Source: Candidatus Sericytochromatia bacterium
GTDB lineage: Bacteria; Cyanobacteriota; Sericytochromatia; UBA7694
DNA: 64,000 bases
Assembly: GCA_018780035.1 (NCBI GenBank)
Contig: JADMKE010000028.1
Span: 3,859 to 67,858 of the forward strand
Reading direction: 5' to 3'
The position numbers and the translations under genes are program-made. Below, one piece after another: positions 1 to 8,450 of this stretch. Below the pieces are notes generated by a model, which did no database searches, was not told where the DNA came from, and worked only from the letters and a program-made list of their open reading frames with translations. Numbering within the stretch: the first letter of the stretch is position 1; every line of letters starts with the position of its first letter.

Positions 1-120
1 TTTCTGCATGGCTTCACTATTCCTTTGCTTTGATTTGCGGTTGCCCGCAAGCGCAGCGCTGCTGATCCCAGTGCCGCGTTTGTGGGCCACAGGCTGACCG
101 GCCTGTGAGCGGGCCTGAAC

Positions 121-417
121 TTAACTCATCAGGCGGTAAACGAGTTGGCGCTTGAATTCGGTGACAACTTCTTTTGGCGCGTCCAGCTGTTCGAATGTTC
201 GAATGAGCCCTGTGATGCAAAGAGTCAACTCTGAAGCCGTAACGCTACCTCTTGCCTTAAACTCTGCGTGAGGCTCAATCTCTACCCCCCCCTCAACCCC
301 TTTCATCTTGGTAATCACCTGCAGATTCAGCTCTGCAACGCGCGTGATTTCTTCTCCTGGGGCGGGGGTTTTGGGTTGTCCTTTCTTGATTTCCGATTCC
401 AAAGTGATTGTTTCCAT
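121..417 (-). CDS. hypothetical small protein (METITLESEIKKGQPK...)
   Basis: ORF on minus strand; internal Met at 417 is a more plausible start than the listed 495; no recognised domain. Confidence 0.5.
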   Translation of the reverse strand: METITLESEIKKGQPKTPAPGEEITRVAELNLQVITKMKGVEGGVEIEPHAEFKARGSVTASELTLCITGLIRTFEQLDAPKEVVTEFKRQLVYRLMS

Positions 418-660
418 AGATCCTCCAAAGTTTTTGTGTGCCGGAGGCCTCCGGCGGGGCCCTGGTAAACAGCGGAATCCGCCCCAGAGCGACATGGTTT
501 ATTCCCCGCAGATCCCCACCGGCCAAAGCGTCCTCTGGCCAGCGTTGCCGTCAACCGTGATTCCAAAACCCGGCAGGCTGCGGCCCCCCCCCAGTCCGCT
601 GGTCAATGCCGCGACAGCCAAAACAGGCACGGTCTCAACTGGGGGGAGTTTTGTGGATAG

Positions 661-733
661 TGCCCCCTGCAGGAGTCGAACCCGCAACCAACTCTTTACA
701 AAAGAGCTGCTCTACCAATTGAGCTAAAAGGGC
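661..733 (-). tRNA. tRNA-Thr (anticodon TGT)
   Basis: Reverse complement folds as a cloverleaf: acceptor GCCCTTT/AGGGGGC, D-arm GCTC/GAGC, anticodon stem GCTCT/AGAGT with loop TTTGTAA, T-arm GCGGG-TTCGACT-CCTGC, discriminator A; no encoded CCA. Confidence 0.93.
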
Positions 734-878
734 AAAAGAAAGCCCCGCCATTGCTGGCAGGGCCTGAATTGAATAGTGAGCGGAAGCAGAACTGAATCTT
801 GGAGATTCTGTCCGCCACGGGGTTAACCGCAGCAGGAAGGGCTGAGAGAAGGGTCAGCCCTCGCTGTTGAGGTCAATG

Positions 879-899
879 AAAAAGCCCCCTGGTGGGGGC
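879..899 (-). terminator. Rho-independent terminator downstream of the toxin-antitoxin pair
   Basis: Minus strand GCCCCC-ACCA-GGGGGC followed by TTTTT. Confidence 0.75.
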
Positions 900-922
900 G
901 GATATATTGAAAGATCTATACT

Positions 923-1321
923 TTAATCTTTGGTTGCGTAGAGTTCAACATTGCCACTTTTGGTGACCTTGGCAATAAATGGCCTTTTCTGCTTTTTTAG
1001 GATTCGATTGATTTTAGGAAGTGCTTTTTTAAATGCTTCAGCGATGTCCGGGCCAGATGACGATCCGCTTGTATAAACAAATACGGCATTATTGGCCTCA
1101 GTCAAAGAAAGATATTCGTCTTTGCGTCTGCGGATATTTTGGTCTTTGGTGAGTACAACCCAGCCGTTTTTTCCGGTTTCAGGAAGCCATTCGTGGTCTG
1201 GCGTGTCTTGATCAAAATGATCATCCAGACAGGTGTAAGATTCACCTTCCTCTTCCAGCATTTTGGCAACGTATTTTTTTCCTAAACAGCGGTCTAGAAA
1301 AAACGTGTATTCATGCGGCAC
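923..1321 (-). CDS. PIN-like (DUF5615/VapC-like) putative toxin
   Basis: N-terminal FFLDRCLGKKYVAKML and central GWVVLTKDQNIRRR resemble DUF5615 PIN-like proteins; overlaps upstream DUF433-like gene. Confidence 0.6.
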   Translation of the reverse strand: MPHEYTFFLDRCLGKKYVAKMLEEEGESYTCLDDHFDQDTPDHEWLPETGKNGWVVLTKDQNIRRRKDEYLSLTEANNAVFVYTSGSSSGPDIAEAFKKALPKINRILKKQKRPFIAKVTKSGNVELYATKD

Positions 1322-1997
1322 TGATAACGGCTTCTAGCTTTTTTTTGTCTATTTCAAAATCTTCAGCAATGGAATCAAGCGATTCTCCGGCCTCAACACG
1401 ATCAATAATTTCATCAACCGGAACTCCGGTTCCATTTACCAGGCGTCGACCAAAGGCTACGCTGAAATCAATAACAAACAAGTTCTCTTTTTCATTTGCC
1501 TGTATTTCAGCCATGCCAGGGGTGGGAAAGGGGAAAAGGCGCGCTGGGATCCCCTTATCGTCACGGGTAATTCTGGATAAATAACCTGTAAGTATGGGTC
1601 TTAAGGCTATTTGTCCCTGCCTATTTACACTGATAAGGCTATTGCACTCATTGATAAAGATATCCAAGCCATCAGTTAAAAGGTCATACTCAGCCAGCGG
1701 ATGATTAACGCCATATTTCTCGGAAAGATGTTGCAGGGCTGGGCGGATATTGTGCATCGGCACGTTGTGAGCCTTCCTGATTGCAGAAAGCACATGGGCC
1801 TCAATCAGGTTGATAAAAGACATCGTTTTGGTTTTGGAGTCTGCAATTAAGATGAGTGGTTCCGAAAACCTTTTTTCACCCGCCCTGGTTTTATAGCTTC
1901 TTCCCAATACCCAGGATCGCAGTGTTGCCGGTTGAATATGAAGATATGCCGCCACTTCAGGGATTGAGTATATGGGATTATATCGTCTGTCAGTCAT
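1311..1997 (-). CDS. DUF433-type antitoxin with N-terminal MerR-like HTH (VapB45-like)
   Basis: N-terminal YSIPEVAAYLHIQPATLRSWV HTH; C-terminal VDEIIDRVEAGESLDSIAEDFEIDKKKLEAVI matches the DUF433 pattern; 11-bp overlap with the toxin gene. Confidence 0.7.
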   Translation of the reverse strand: MTDRRYNPIYSIPEVAAYLHIQPATLRSWVLGRSYKTRAGEKRFSEPLILIADSKTKTMSFINLIEAHVLSAIRKAHNVPMHNIRPALQHLSEKYGVNHPLAEYDLLTDGLDIFINECNSLISVNRQGQIALRPILTGYLSRITRDDKGIPARLFPFPTPGMAEIQANEKENLFVIDFSVAFGRRLVNGTGVPVDEIIDRVEAGESLDSIAEDFEIDKKKLEAVISAA

Positions 1998-2196
1998 ATA
2001 CCAACCTCACTTTTGTAGATATCCTCATTCTACAACGATTCCAAACAGACCCCAATAAACAAGCCAAAATTAAGCACTCACTGAGTCATAGTGCTAACAA
2101 GATACTGCCAGTCGCGCCATGACTCACAGCGCATAACGAGCCCCCGCTTCTCTCTCCCTCGCCCGTTCGCTACAATGAAGCAGAGGTGAATTTAAT

Positions 2197-2631
2197 ATGA
2201 AAAAATTACTGCTGGCTTCGATCCTGTCTTTGGCGTTGGTATTGCCTGCTGCGGCAAAAATAGTTGATATCAAAGCAATTGCCGGGAAGACCCCCGCCCA
2301 GGTCGAAAAAGTCTTGGGTAAGGCCGATGGAAAAGAAAATGTTCGGCCATCGGGAACCGGCTGCAACCCCTGCCCCAAAATGCTTTATAAAAAGGGTAAA
2401 TTTGAGGTTGTTTATATCAAAGGTTTGGCAGACTGGATCACCGTGAACGAACTCACAAACCTTCGCTTTGGCAAAGCTGTGCTATCCGAGTTTGGTTTGA
2501 CTGCTGGTAATCCGGGCAGCCAGGATGACACAGGAATGCGCTGGGATAAATTTGGCGGGTTCTTGTCTATCAGTCTGTTCGGGTATGACGGCAAGGCCGA
2601 TTATATTTACTTCAAAACAAAGACCAAATAA
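2197..2631 (+). CDS. secreted hypothetical protein
   Basis: Signal peptide MKKLLLASILSLALVLPAAA; ORF ends just before a terminator. Confidence 0.7.
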   Translation: MKKLLLASILSLALVLPAAAKIVDIKAIAGKTPAQVEKVLGKADGKENVRPSGTGCNPCPKMLYKKGKFEVVYIKGLADWITVNELTNLRFGKAVLSEFGLTAGNPGSQDDTGMRWDKFGGFLSISLFGYDGKADYIYFKTKTK

Positions 2632-2647
2632 GAGGTGATCCAAATAG

Positions 2648-2672
2648 AAAAAGGCCCATCTGGGCCTTTTTT
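2648..2672 (+). terminator. Rho-independent terminator
   Basis: aaaaaGGCCC-atct-GGGCCtttttt. Confidence 0.85.
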
Positions 2673-2689
2673 ATCGAACGAATCAATCT

Positions 2690-3778
2690 CTACTGGGTGA
2701 CTTCAATAACCTCATTGTGTCTGATGTGGAAGTACATATTCACGAGTTCATAGGCTCCGAACTGGTTCTTGGTTCTGAATTGAGCCCTCACACCCCAGCA
2801 AGGCAGGCCGTCTTTTGCTTTTGTCGGAACGACTTTCCACCACTCTTCATCTTTGGTGCTGTCGGGATCTGGCAAGTTGGCTTTCATCCAGTTTTTAACA
2901 GCCTTCACAGAGCCGTCCCAAGCGCTATTTTCCGGCTTCTCACCCGCGACTTCCAACACTTTCTTTGCTTCGCTTGCGGCCCTGACTTGCTCAGCCAACT
3001 CATCCTGAGACTGGCTTTTGAGGCTGTCCAGATGCGTATTCTGAGGGTCGGCAGCCTTTAACTTTTTGTGGGTCTCAATGACTGCTGCATAGCTCTTTGC
3101 ATCGAACTGCTTTTTACCCTCAGATACCAAAGCCGCAATTGATTGTTCTTTCTGGGCTTTAGCCTGTTCTCGTTGAGCCTTGGCCTGTTCCTGCTGGATC
3201 TTGGCCTGCATTTCATCGAAAGCCTTCTTTACCTCCTTCGAGGCACGTCCTGAACTCACAGATTGCTGAAGCATTGTTAAAGCCAAATGAGGATTTTCTT
3301 TCATGATGCGCAAGCCGTATTCGCCAGCTGACTCCATGTATTTACTCTCAGCCTCGGGCGGTAGCGGCTTTATGCTTCTGGCTGCATCCAGGGATTTATA
3401 GGCCACCTCAGGGCTTGTGGCTGTCATGCCCTGGCTTAACACGCTGTTGTACTTTTCTTCTTGCGCTTTTTGCTCTTGCGCCTGCAGGGCCACAAGTTGT
3501 CTTGTTTTCTGGTCTTCCCCATCGAGCACGGAAAGAGGTCCGAGTATTATAAGCAAAACAAAGGCGATTGCCACCCTATGAAGAATTGGGATTTCCTGTT
3601 TGATGATTTTGGCGAGCCTGCGTATATTCACTGGCATCATAATAGCGGCTGCGATACAGGCGAAAATAAACGCCCTCCAGGAAAACGACGGGATTGCTGA
3701 AATAGCGAAGGCAGCAAAAATAGCTGTACCTATTCCGAGGTAGTCTAGAACATTGATTTTCGCTTTTACTTCAGACAT
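2690..3778 (-). CDS. membrane protein with long coiled coil, hypothetical
   Basis: N-terminal hydrophobic segments then EQAKAQREQAKAQKEQ coiled-coil; Met at 3778 preferred over listed 3832. Confidence 0.6.
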   Translation of the reverse strand: MSEVKAKINVLDYLGIGTAIFAAFAISAIPSFSWRAFIFACIAAAIMMPVNIRRLAKIIKQEIPILHRVAIAFVLLIILGPLSVLDGEDQKTRQLVALQAQEQKAQEEKYNSVLSQGMTATSPEVAYKSLDAARSIKPLPPEAESKYMESAGEYGLRIMKENPHLALTMLQQSVSSGRASKEVKKAFDEMQAKIQQEQAKAQREQAKAQKEQSIAALVSEGKKQFDAKSYAAVIETHKKLKAADPQNTHLDSLKSQSQDELAEQVRAASEAKKVLEVAGEKPENSAWDGSVKAVKNWMKANLPDPDSTKDEEWWKVVPTKAKDGLPCWGVRAQFRTKNQFGAYELVNMYFHIRHNEVIEVTQ

Positions 3779-3955
3779 ACAGCACCCCTTAAATGTTTCA
3801 AGGAATGGTATCACGCCCCAATAAAAAAGCAAATTATGACAATTTCGCTACACTTGGGAAAGGATTAAAATATAACCCCAAAAGGGGCTCGCCAGGGCCT
3901 ACTATGCCCCATTCAGTCCTGGCTGATTGTCAATGTACACTTGCTACAAAATGCA

Positions 3956-3985
3956 GCATAGAGAGCCCTCAAAGGCGCTCTATGC
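3956..3985. promoter_or_regulatory. imperfect inverted repeat upstream of the 3998 gene (possible operator or hairpin)
   Basis: gcatagagagcc-ctcaaa-ggcgctctatgc, 11/12 arm match, adjacent to -10-like tatact. Confidence 0.45.
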
Positions 3986-3997
3986 TATACTCTGGGG

Positions 3998-4666
3998 ATG
4001 GAAAACGAAGTCGTCACAGTCATAATTGAAAGCATCAAAGTAGCTGCACCTCTGTGCGCCGTTTTGATGAGTTATTTTGTTTGGAGAGAGCAAAAGAGGC
4101 ATCAGATTGAGCAGGCCACCACAAATGCTCAAACCCAAAAAGACATTGCTCAATTGAACGCCGAAAACAATGCAGGCCTGAAAGAGCGTGAATTTGAGTT
4201 GAAATTTTATGAGGAGCTGATTAAGCTCCGTCTTAGCGATTACAATGCTGCCAAAAAAATCATTGCCAATCTTTTGGTGGCCAGACAGACTTTTGGCTTT
4301 GCGGAGCTGGATGAAATGATCCAGGCTCTGAATGAAGGGTTGAATCAGGTCTTTTCCCTTGATCAGGAGACTTTTGAAGTCTGGCAAGACACGGCCGCTG
4401 TCTTGATTAAGCTCCACGCAAAAGCCATAGAAGCAAAGGATAGAGACGAATTTGTCTTGAAAAAAAGGGAAGATATTCAATTTTATTTGTCCTATGTGAT
4501 GTCCTGTATTAATCACGGCGCTTTATCCCTAAATAATCTTGATAAATTAAGGAAAGACACAGGGATGCGACTAAAATCCATTGAAAAACAGGGTAAAGAA
4601 AAGAAGTTCTTAAACCCAAATATGGTCCACATTTGGGAAGAAATTGAAAAGTCGCAATCAAAGTAG
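3998..4666 (+). CDS. membrane-anchored hypothetical protein
   Basis: Single N-terminal TM (VTVIIESIKVAAPLCAVLMSYFVW) then helical region. Confidence 0.55.
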   Translation: MENEVVTVIIESIKVAAPLCAVLMSYFVWREQKRHQIEQATTNAQTQKDIAQLNAENNAGLKEREFELKFYEELIKLRLSDYNAAKKIIANLLVARQTFGFAELDEMIQALNEGLNQVFSLDQETFEVWQDTAAVLIKLHAKAIEAKDRDEFVLKKREDIQFYLSYVMSCINHGALSLNNLDKLRKDTGMRLKSIEKQGKEKKFLNPNMVHIWEEIEKSQSK

Positions 4667-4674
4667 TCACGACC

Positions 4675-4833
4675 TCATTCTTGCTCCCGTTTCAGCATTT
4701 CTAAGGTTTTTTTATTGGCGGCCTCGGTCTCGCGACTCATACGACGGAAGTCAAAGAAAACAAAGACAGCAAAAGCCAGCGTTAAAACATGTGGGATAGC
4801 TGAAATAATTTCAGTAGTAAGATTTTTAGACAC
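4675..4833 (-). CDS. small single-TM protein, 52 aa, GTG start
   Basis: Translates VSKNLTTEIISAIPHVLTLAFAVFVFFDFRRMSRETEAANKKTLEMLKREQE*; gaggt RBS-like sequence just upstream; absent from the supplied ORF track. Confidence 0.5.
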   Translation of the reverse strand: MSKNLTTEIISAIPHVLTLAFAVFVFFDFRRMSRETEAANKKTLEMLKREQE

Positions 4834-4917
4834 AAAAATAGACCTCACAACGCCGTAGCGGTATTAGGTCACATCAATGGGGTTGTTACGCACGAAGCAG
4901 AAAGCGGCGCGGGCTGA

Positions 4918-5286
4918 CTATCTTTGGAGACGCTTGATTACTTCAGCTAAAACAGCCTCGTTATTTATGCTGAAGCTGTAATCTGCGACAAAGTGAATAC
5001 CAAAGCTCTCACCAACCTTTTGAACGCTGCTCCAACGCGGGTCTTTTGAGGGATTAAGCAAATTGCTTATCGTCTTCTGACTCACACCAGCTATTTCAGC
5101 AATCCTATCTTGACTGATCGGCTTTTTGCCCGTGTCGGGGTCAGCCGTCTCATTGATAAGACGCTCTAAAAATTCGCGTTCCCAACGGGCCAGTATCACT
5201 TTACTGAGATCCACCTGATTCTCGATTTCGAGTCCAGCATAAATCATACCAAAAGTATCAACTCCATTTCGTGACCATGGACTCAT
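4918..5286 (-). CDS. Xre/Cro-CI family helix-turn-helix repressor
   Basis: HTH ISQDRIAEIAGVSQKTISNLLNPSKDPRWSSVQKV; divergent from early gene cluster. Confidence 0.75.
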   Translation of the reverse strand: MSPWSRNGVDTFGMIYAGLEIENQVDLSKVILARWEREFLERLINETADPDTGKKPISQDRIAEIAGVSQKTISNLLNPSKDPRWSSVQKVGESFGIHFVADYSFSINNEAVLAEVIKRLQR

Positions 5287-5321
5287 TCTAGGTTCTCCAT
5301 TTCACAAAGTCAAGTAACAAC

Positions 5322-5384
5322 GTACTGAAAATTTTACAAAAACCCCTTTACTTATCTCAGATATTTCAGTACGATAGTACTGAA
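5322..5384. promoter_or_regulatory. divergent operator region: perfect inverted repeat plus a third half-site
   Basis: GTACTGAA at 5322-5329; TTCAGTAC-GATA-GTACTGAA at 5365-5384 between the Xre gene and the rightward gene run. Confidence 0.7.
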
Positions 5385-5421
5385 GATAAATTAATATTTC
5401 CCCAGAAAAATAAAAGGAGCC

Positions 5422-5450
5422 AAAAAATGAAAATCGAAATCAAACCCCAC
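5422..5450 (+). repeat. 29-bp direct repeat, copy 1
   Basis: aaaaaatgaaaatcgaaatcaaaccccac, identical to 5800-5828. Confidence 0.95.
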
Positions 5451-5678
5451 GCCCAAGAAACCGCCCTCAAACTTCAGAGGCTTCTTGATATGAGCGAGCG
5501 CACTGCGGTAGATCTGAGCAAATACGCAGGCCTTTACCGTGAAGTTGCGGTTACCGCTGGTTTTGTAGGCCCCGCTCGCTCTCATGGCACAACAAAAACA
5601 ACTCGCTTGGTTGCAGACCTCGAAGCCATTGCCGCCAAATTGACTGCAAAATCCACTGCTTGTTATCTGGAGGTTTAG
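5427..5678 (+). CDS. hypothetical early protein
   Basis: RBS aggagc; first gene of rightward operon; N-terminus MKIEIKPH. Confidence 0.55.
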   Translation: MKIEIKPHAQETALKLQRLLDMSERTAVDLSKYAGLYREVAVTAGFVGPARSHGTTKTTRLVADLEAIAAKLTAKSTACYLEV

Positions 5679-5679
5679 G

Positions 5680-5808
5680 ATGGTTCGGAACTGCAATTGC
5701 GGCGGCCTTCTGAGGCTGTCCGGAATGCTGCTGCGCTGCTTTATGGTCTGCGAAGACTGCGGAATGAGGTCGAGATACAGAAACAAAGAAAGAAAATGGA
5801 AAAAATGA
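5680..5808 (+). CDS. 42-aa cysteine-rich (zinc-ribbon-like) micro-protein
   Basis: MVRNCNCGGLLRLSGMLLRCFMVCEDCGMRSRYRNKERKWKK*; RBS ggagg; TGA overlaps the next ATG (ATGA); missing from ORF track. Confidence 0.5.
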   Translation: MVRNCNCGGLLRLSGMLLRCFMVCEDCGMRSRYRNKERKWKK

Positions 5809-5828
5809 AAATCGAAATCAAACCCCAC
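5800..5828 (+). repeat. 29-bp direct repeat, copy 2
   Basis: aaaaaatgaaaatcgaaatcaaaccccac, identical to 5422-5450. Confidence 0.95.
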
Positions 5829-6242
5829 CCCGACGGCACCTGGGCCGTTGTCGCCCACACAACCAGCGGGAAGGTCCATGACTTCCTGCCGACCAAAGAG
5901 AGGGCAATTGCCTTTGCCAAAGAATTCTACGGCTGTATCAAAATCACAGTCGTAAAGCCCATTCCTGCTACCACCGATGCCCGCTGCCGCTATTACGGCA
6001 CCACGGCCAATCGCTGCACCTGCGATAACTACCGCACGCGCAATGGTGGCAGTTATCTGGACGAAAACGACCGCAATATCTGCAAGCATATCCATCACTA
6101 CCGCTCGCGCCAGCGGGGCGCCCATGGGGCAGTCCCTGCCAAGGTCAGTCTTGAGGCTGCCAAGGTGGCGGTGCAGAATCTTTACGGCAAAGAAGCCGCC
6201 GCCGCTTTTGCCGCAGACGCCGCTCGTTTTCAGCACGCATAG
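5805..6242 (+). CDS. hypothetical protein (MKIEIKPHPDGTWAVVAHTTSGK...)
   Basis: ATG coupled to the preceding micro-ORF; SWIM-like C/H residues (RCTCDNY...CKHIHHY) visible but not assigned. Confidence 0.5.
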   Translation: MKIEIKPHPDGTWAVVAHTTSGKVHDFLPTKERAIAFAKEFYGCIKITVVKPIPATTDARCRYYGTTANRCTCDNYRTRNGGSYLDENDRNICKHIHHYRSRQRGAHGAVPAKVSLEAAKVAVQNLYGKEAAAAFAADAARFQHA

Positions 6243-6254
6243 GGGGAGCCAAAA

Positions 6255-6626
6255 ATGAAAGCCACTTACACCATCCCCGAAAAGTACCAAGCCCTGCTGG
6301 ATCGCCTCGACCAATTTGCAGACAAGCCCAACCCCAGCGACGAAGAGATCCTGGCGCTCAATGCCGAGCTGACCATTGCTCCCGACGACTTTCAGGCTCA
6401 GGCCGACGCCTACTGCGCAGCCATTGCCGACCGGCGGGCACGGGCCGCCTTCTTGCGCGCCGAAGCCCAGCGCCTGGTTGAATTGGCCAAAGACGAAGAG
6501 GGCTTTGCAAGCTATCTTCAGCACCATGTCACCAAGGCCATGCTCAACCAGGCCATGACCAAAGCGAACATTCCGCATTACGAACTCAGTTTCGTGGGCG
6601 GAAGTCGTGTTTTGCAAATTCGTTGA
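6255..6626 (+). CDS. Siphovirus Gp157-like protein
   Basis: Pattern of helical region then YLQHHVTKAMLNQAMTKANIPHYELSFVGG resembles Gp157 C-terminus. Confidence 0.45.
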   Translation: MKATYTIPEKYQALLDRLDQFADKPNPSDEEILALNAELTIAPDDFQAQADAYCAAIADRRARAAFLRAEAQRLVELAKDEEGFASYLQHHVTKAMLNQAMTKANIPHYELSFVGGSRVLQIR

Positions 6627-6816
6627 TTGTGTAATTGTCATAAACCAATCTATACACAAGTATTCAGTTTTTGCAACAAAGGTCATTTTTAAAGAATGGC
6701 TCAGTCAAAAGTGTCAAGCCCGTAAATTTTGACACCCCAAAAAATCAGATCGTCTCAAACCCGCATTATAAGCGGATCAAAATTTTAACCTATTTTTATA
6801 CAAGAAAGGATACACC

Positions 6817-7092
6817 ATGGAGCAGAAAAATGCATCTTGCAACGGTTGCAAGATAGGCCAAGTATGGGCGGAGAGCCAAAACGGCGACGTCAAAACCTGG
6901 GCTCTCACCGTTCGCGGGCTGACCGGCGGAATGGTTGTCAAGGATCTCGAAGAACCCCAAGAGCCGTACCTTGCGCTCAGTCGCAAAGGTCAGCCTTTGG
7001 GTTGGTTTCGCTTCCTCGAAGGGGCGCAGAAAGCAGTTGAGGCTGAATGGCCTGATCTGGTGGAGATTACGGACCAAGGGGGGCAGGAATGA
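6817..7092 (+). CDS. hypothetical phage-type protein
   Basis: ORF in tightly packed rightward cluster; overlaps next start. Confidence 0.5.
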   Translation: MEQKNASCNGCKIGQVWAESQNGDVKTWALTVRGLTGGMVVKDLEEPQEPYLALSRKGQPLGWFRFLEGAQKAVEAEWPDLVEITDQGGQE

Positions 7093-7364
7093 AAGTCACA
7101 ATTTTTCATTATCGCAACCTGTTTAATAAGCCTTTGGCTCAGTTTGAAGCCGAAGTTAACAACCTGCTCGAAGGCTTTGACCTGGCCTGTGAAAAATGGG
7201 CCCCCCATCGCCGCGAATTTCAAAGAAAGGCGTTTGGCATCACCCCCAAAGTGCGCCAAATGGCCCTGAAGATTCCCACCGATCAAAAGGGCATCATGGG
7301 CTTTATGAGCCCCACCGATGTCGCTGTGATTTTAGTAAAAGAGGAGATCCCCTCCAATGCCTAA
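7089..7364 (+). CDS. hypothetical phage-type protein
   Basis: ORF with ATGA overlap to upstream gene. Confidence 0.5.
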   Translation: MKVTIFHYRNLFNKPLAQFEAEVNNLLEGFDLACEKWAPHRREFQRKAFGITPKVRQMALKIPTDQKGIMGFMSPTDVAVILVKEEIPSNA

Positions 7365-7680
7365 AGCAAATCATCCTCAGATCGGCGAATGGTTTGAGGT
7401 TAGCCACTACCTTAAACGGGTAACTGAAGGAAGAAAAAAAATCTGGAGACCTTTTCCCAACCACCCAATCGAATATTATAGCAAGCCCTTTAAAGGCTTG
7501 TTTATTGGGTACCGCTATCTCCAAGACGGCACCCGTGAATGGGAAGACCTTGGAGAAGGTGGGATTTACATTTTTACTCCAACAAACCATTTTCTTGTTT
7601 ATCAATTTGTTTACGCAAACAATCGCAAACCCGTTTATGCCTTGCCTATTCACTGCAAAAAAGTAGGAGCACAATCATGA
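7357..7680 (+). CDS. hypothetical phage-type protein
   Basis: ORF overlapping neighbours on both sides. Confidence 0.5.
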   Translation: MPKANHPQIGEWFEVSHYLKRVTEGRKKIWRPFPNHPIEYYSKPFKGLFIGYRYLQDGTREWEDLGEGGIYIFTPTNHFLVYQFVYANNRKPVYALPIHCKKVGAQS

Positions 7681-8450
7681 GAGTCACCCCCGAAACTCTG
7701 CTCGAACTGCGCAAAGAATTCCCCTACAAGTGGAAAGTCCAGACAGCCAAACACTGGGGCTGTGAGTGCGTCTCGTATGTGGACGCCAGGCAGGTAATGG
7801 ATCTGCTCGATGAGGTGGTGGGCCCGCAAAACTGGCAGGATCACTACCGCGAAGTAGCGGGCAAAGTGTACTGCGATTTGACGATCAAAGTCGAAGACGA
7901 GTGGATCACCAAGTCCGATTGCGGCACAGCCTCGCATTTTGAGGCCGAAAAGGGCCAAGCCAGCGACGCTTTTAAGCGGGCAGCCGTCAAATGGGGCATT
8001 GGCCGCTTTTTGTATTCGATCCCCACGCAGAAAACCAAATCTGTTGAATCAGGCAAAGATGATCGCGGCAATCCCCGATTTTTCCCTGCCGATGAGCAGG
8101 GCCAGCGCATCTACAATCTGACCGGCTATATTGAAAACCGGCTGAAGCAGACCAACCAAGGCGGGTACCGGCCCCCAAAAGCCAGCCCCGCGCCCCCTGC
8201 TACCCAACCTCCGAAAGAACTGCCCTCCCCGCCCTCTGTTGCTGTCTTTGGCGCAAGCAAGGCCATGACGGTTGAGGTTCTGGCCATTCGCGACACTTTG
8301 GGCTGGACCCCTGAGCAGCTGGGGATCTGGCTTGGCGAAAGATATGACGGCAAGGGCTGGAGAGATTTGAACCGGTCGCAGGCTCAAAGTGCGCTTGAAA
8401 GCCTGACTTCTGAGCTTCACAAGCTCAAAGGGGGCGCACATGCTCGCTGA
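7677..8450 (+). CDS. Rad52/22-like single-strand annealing recombinase
   Basis: YVDARQVMDLLDEVVGPQNWQDHYREVAGKVYCDLTIKVEDEWITKSDCGTASHFEAEKGQASDAFKRAAVKWGIGRFLY is the Rad52-type core; ATG at 7677 overlaps upstream TGA. Confidence 0.85.
   Translation: MRVTPETLLELRKEFPYKWKVQTAKHWGCECVSYVDARQVMDLLDEVVGPQNWQDHYREVAGKVYCDLTIKVEDEWITKSDCGTASHFEAEKGQASDAFKRAAVKWGIGRFLYSIPTQKTKSVESGKDDRGNPRFFPADEQGQRIYNLTGYIENRLKQTNQGGYRPPKASPAPPATQPPKELPSPPSVAVFGASKAMTVEVLAIRDTLGWTPEQLGIWLGERYDGKGWRDLNRSQAQSALESLTSELHKLKGGAHAR

Noticed and set aside
499-687. 62-aa minus ORF overlapping the 3' end of the tRNA-Thr
   Set aside because: Starts inside the tRNA gene; no domain or RBS support.
837-862. 8-bp hairpin AGGGCTGA...TCAGCCCT near the tRNA-Thr
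   Set aside because: No T-tract and no gene context; could be functional but not supported.
5391-6686. 431-aa minus-strand ORF opposite the early genes
   Set aside because: Antisense to a coherent run of RBS-bearing, overlapping plus-strand genes; low-complexity FDFDFHF-type translation typical of a shadow ORF.
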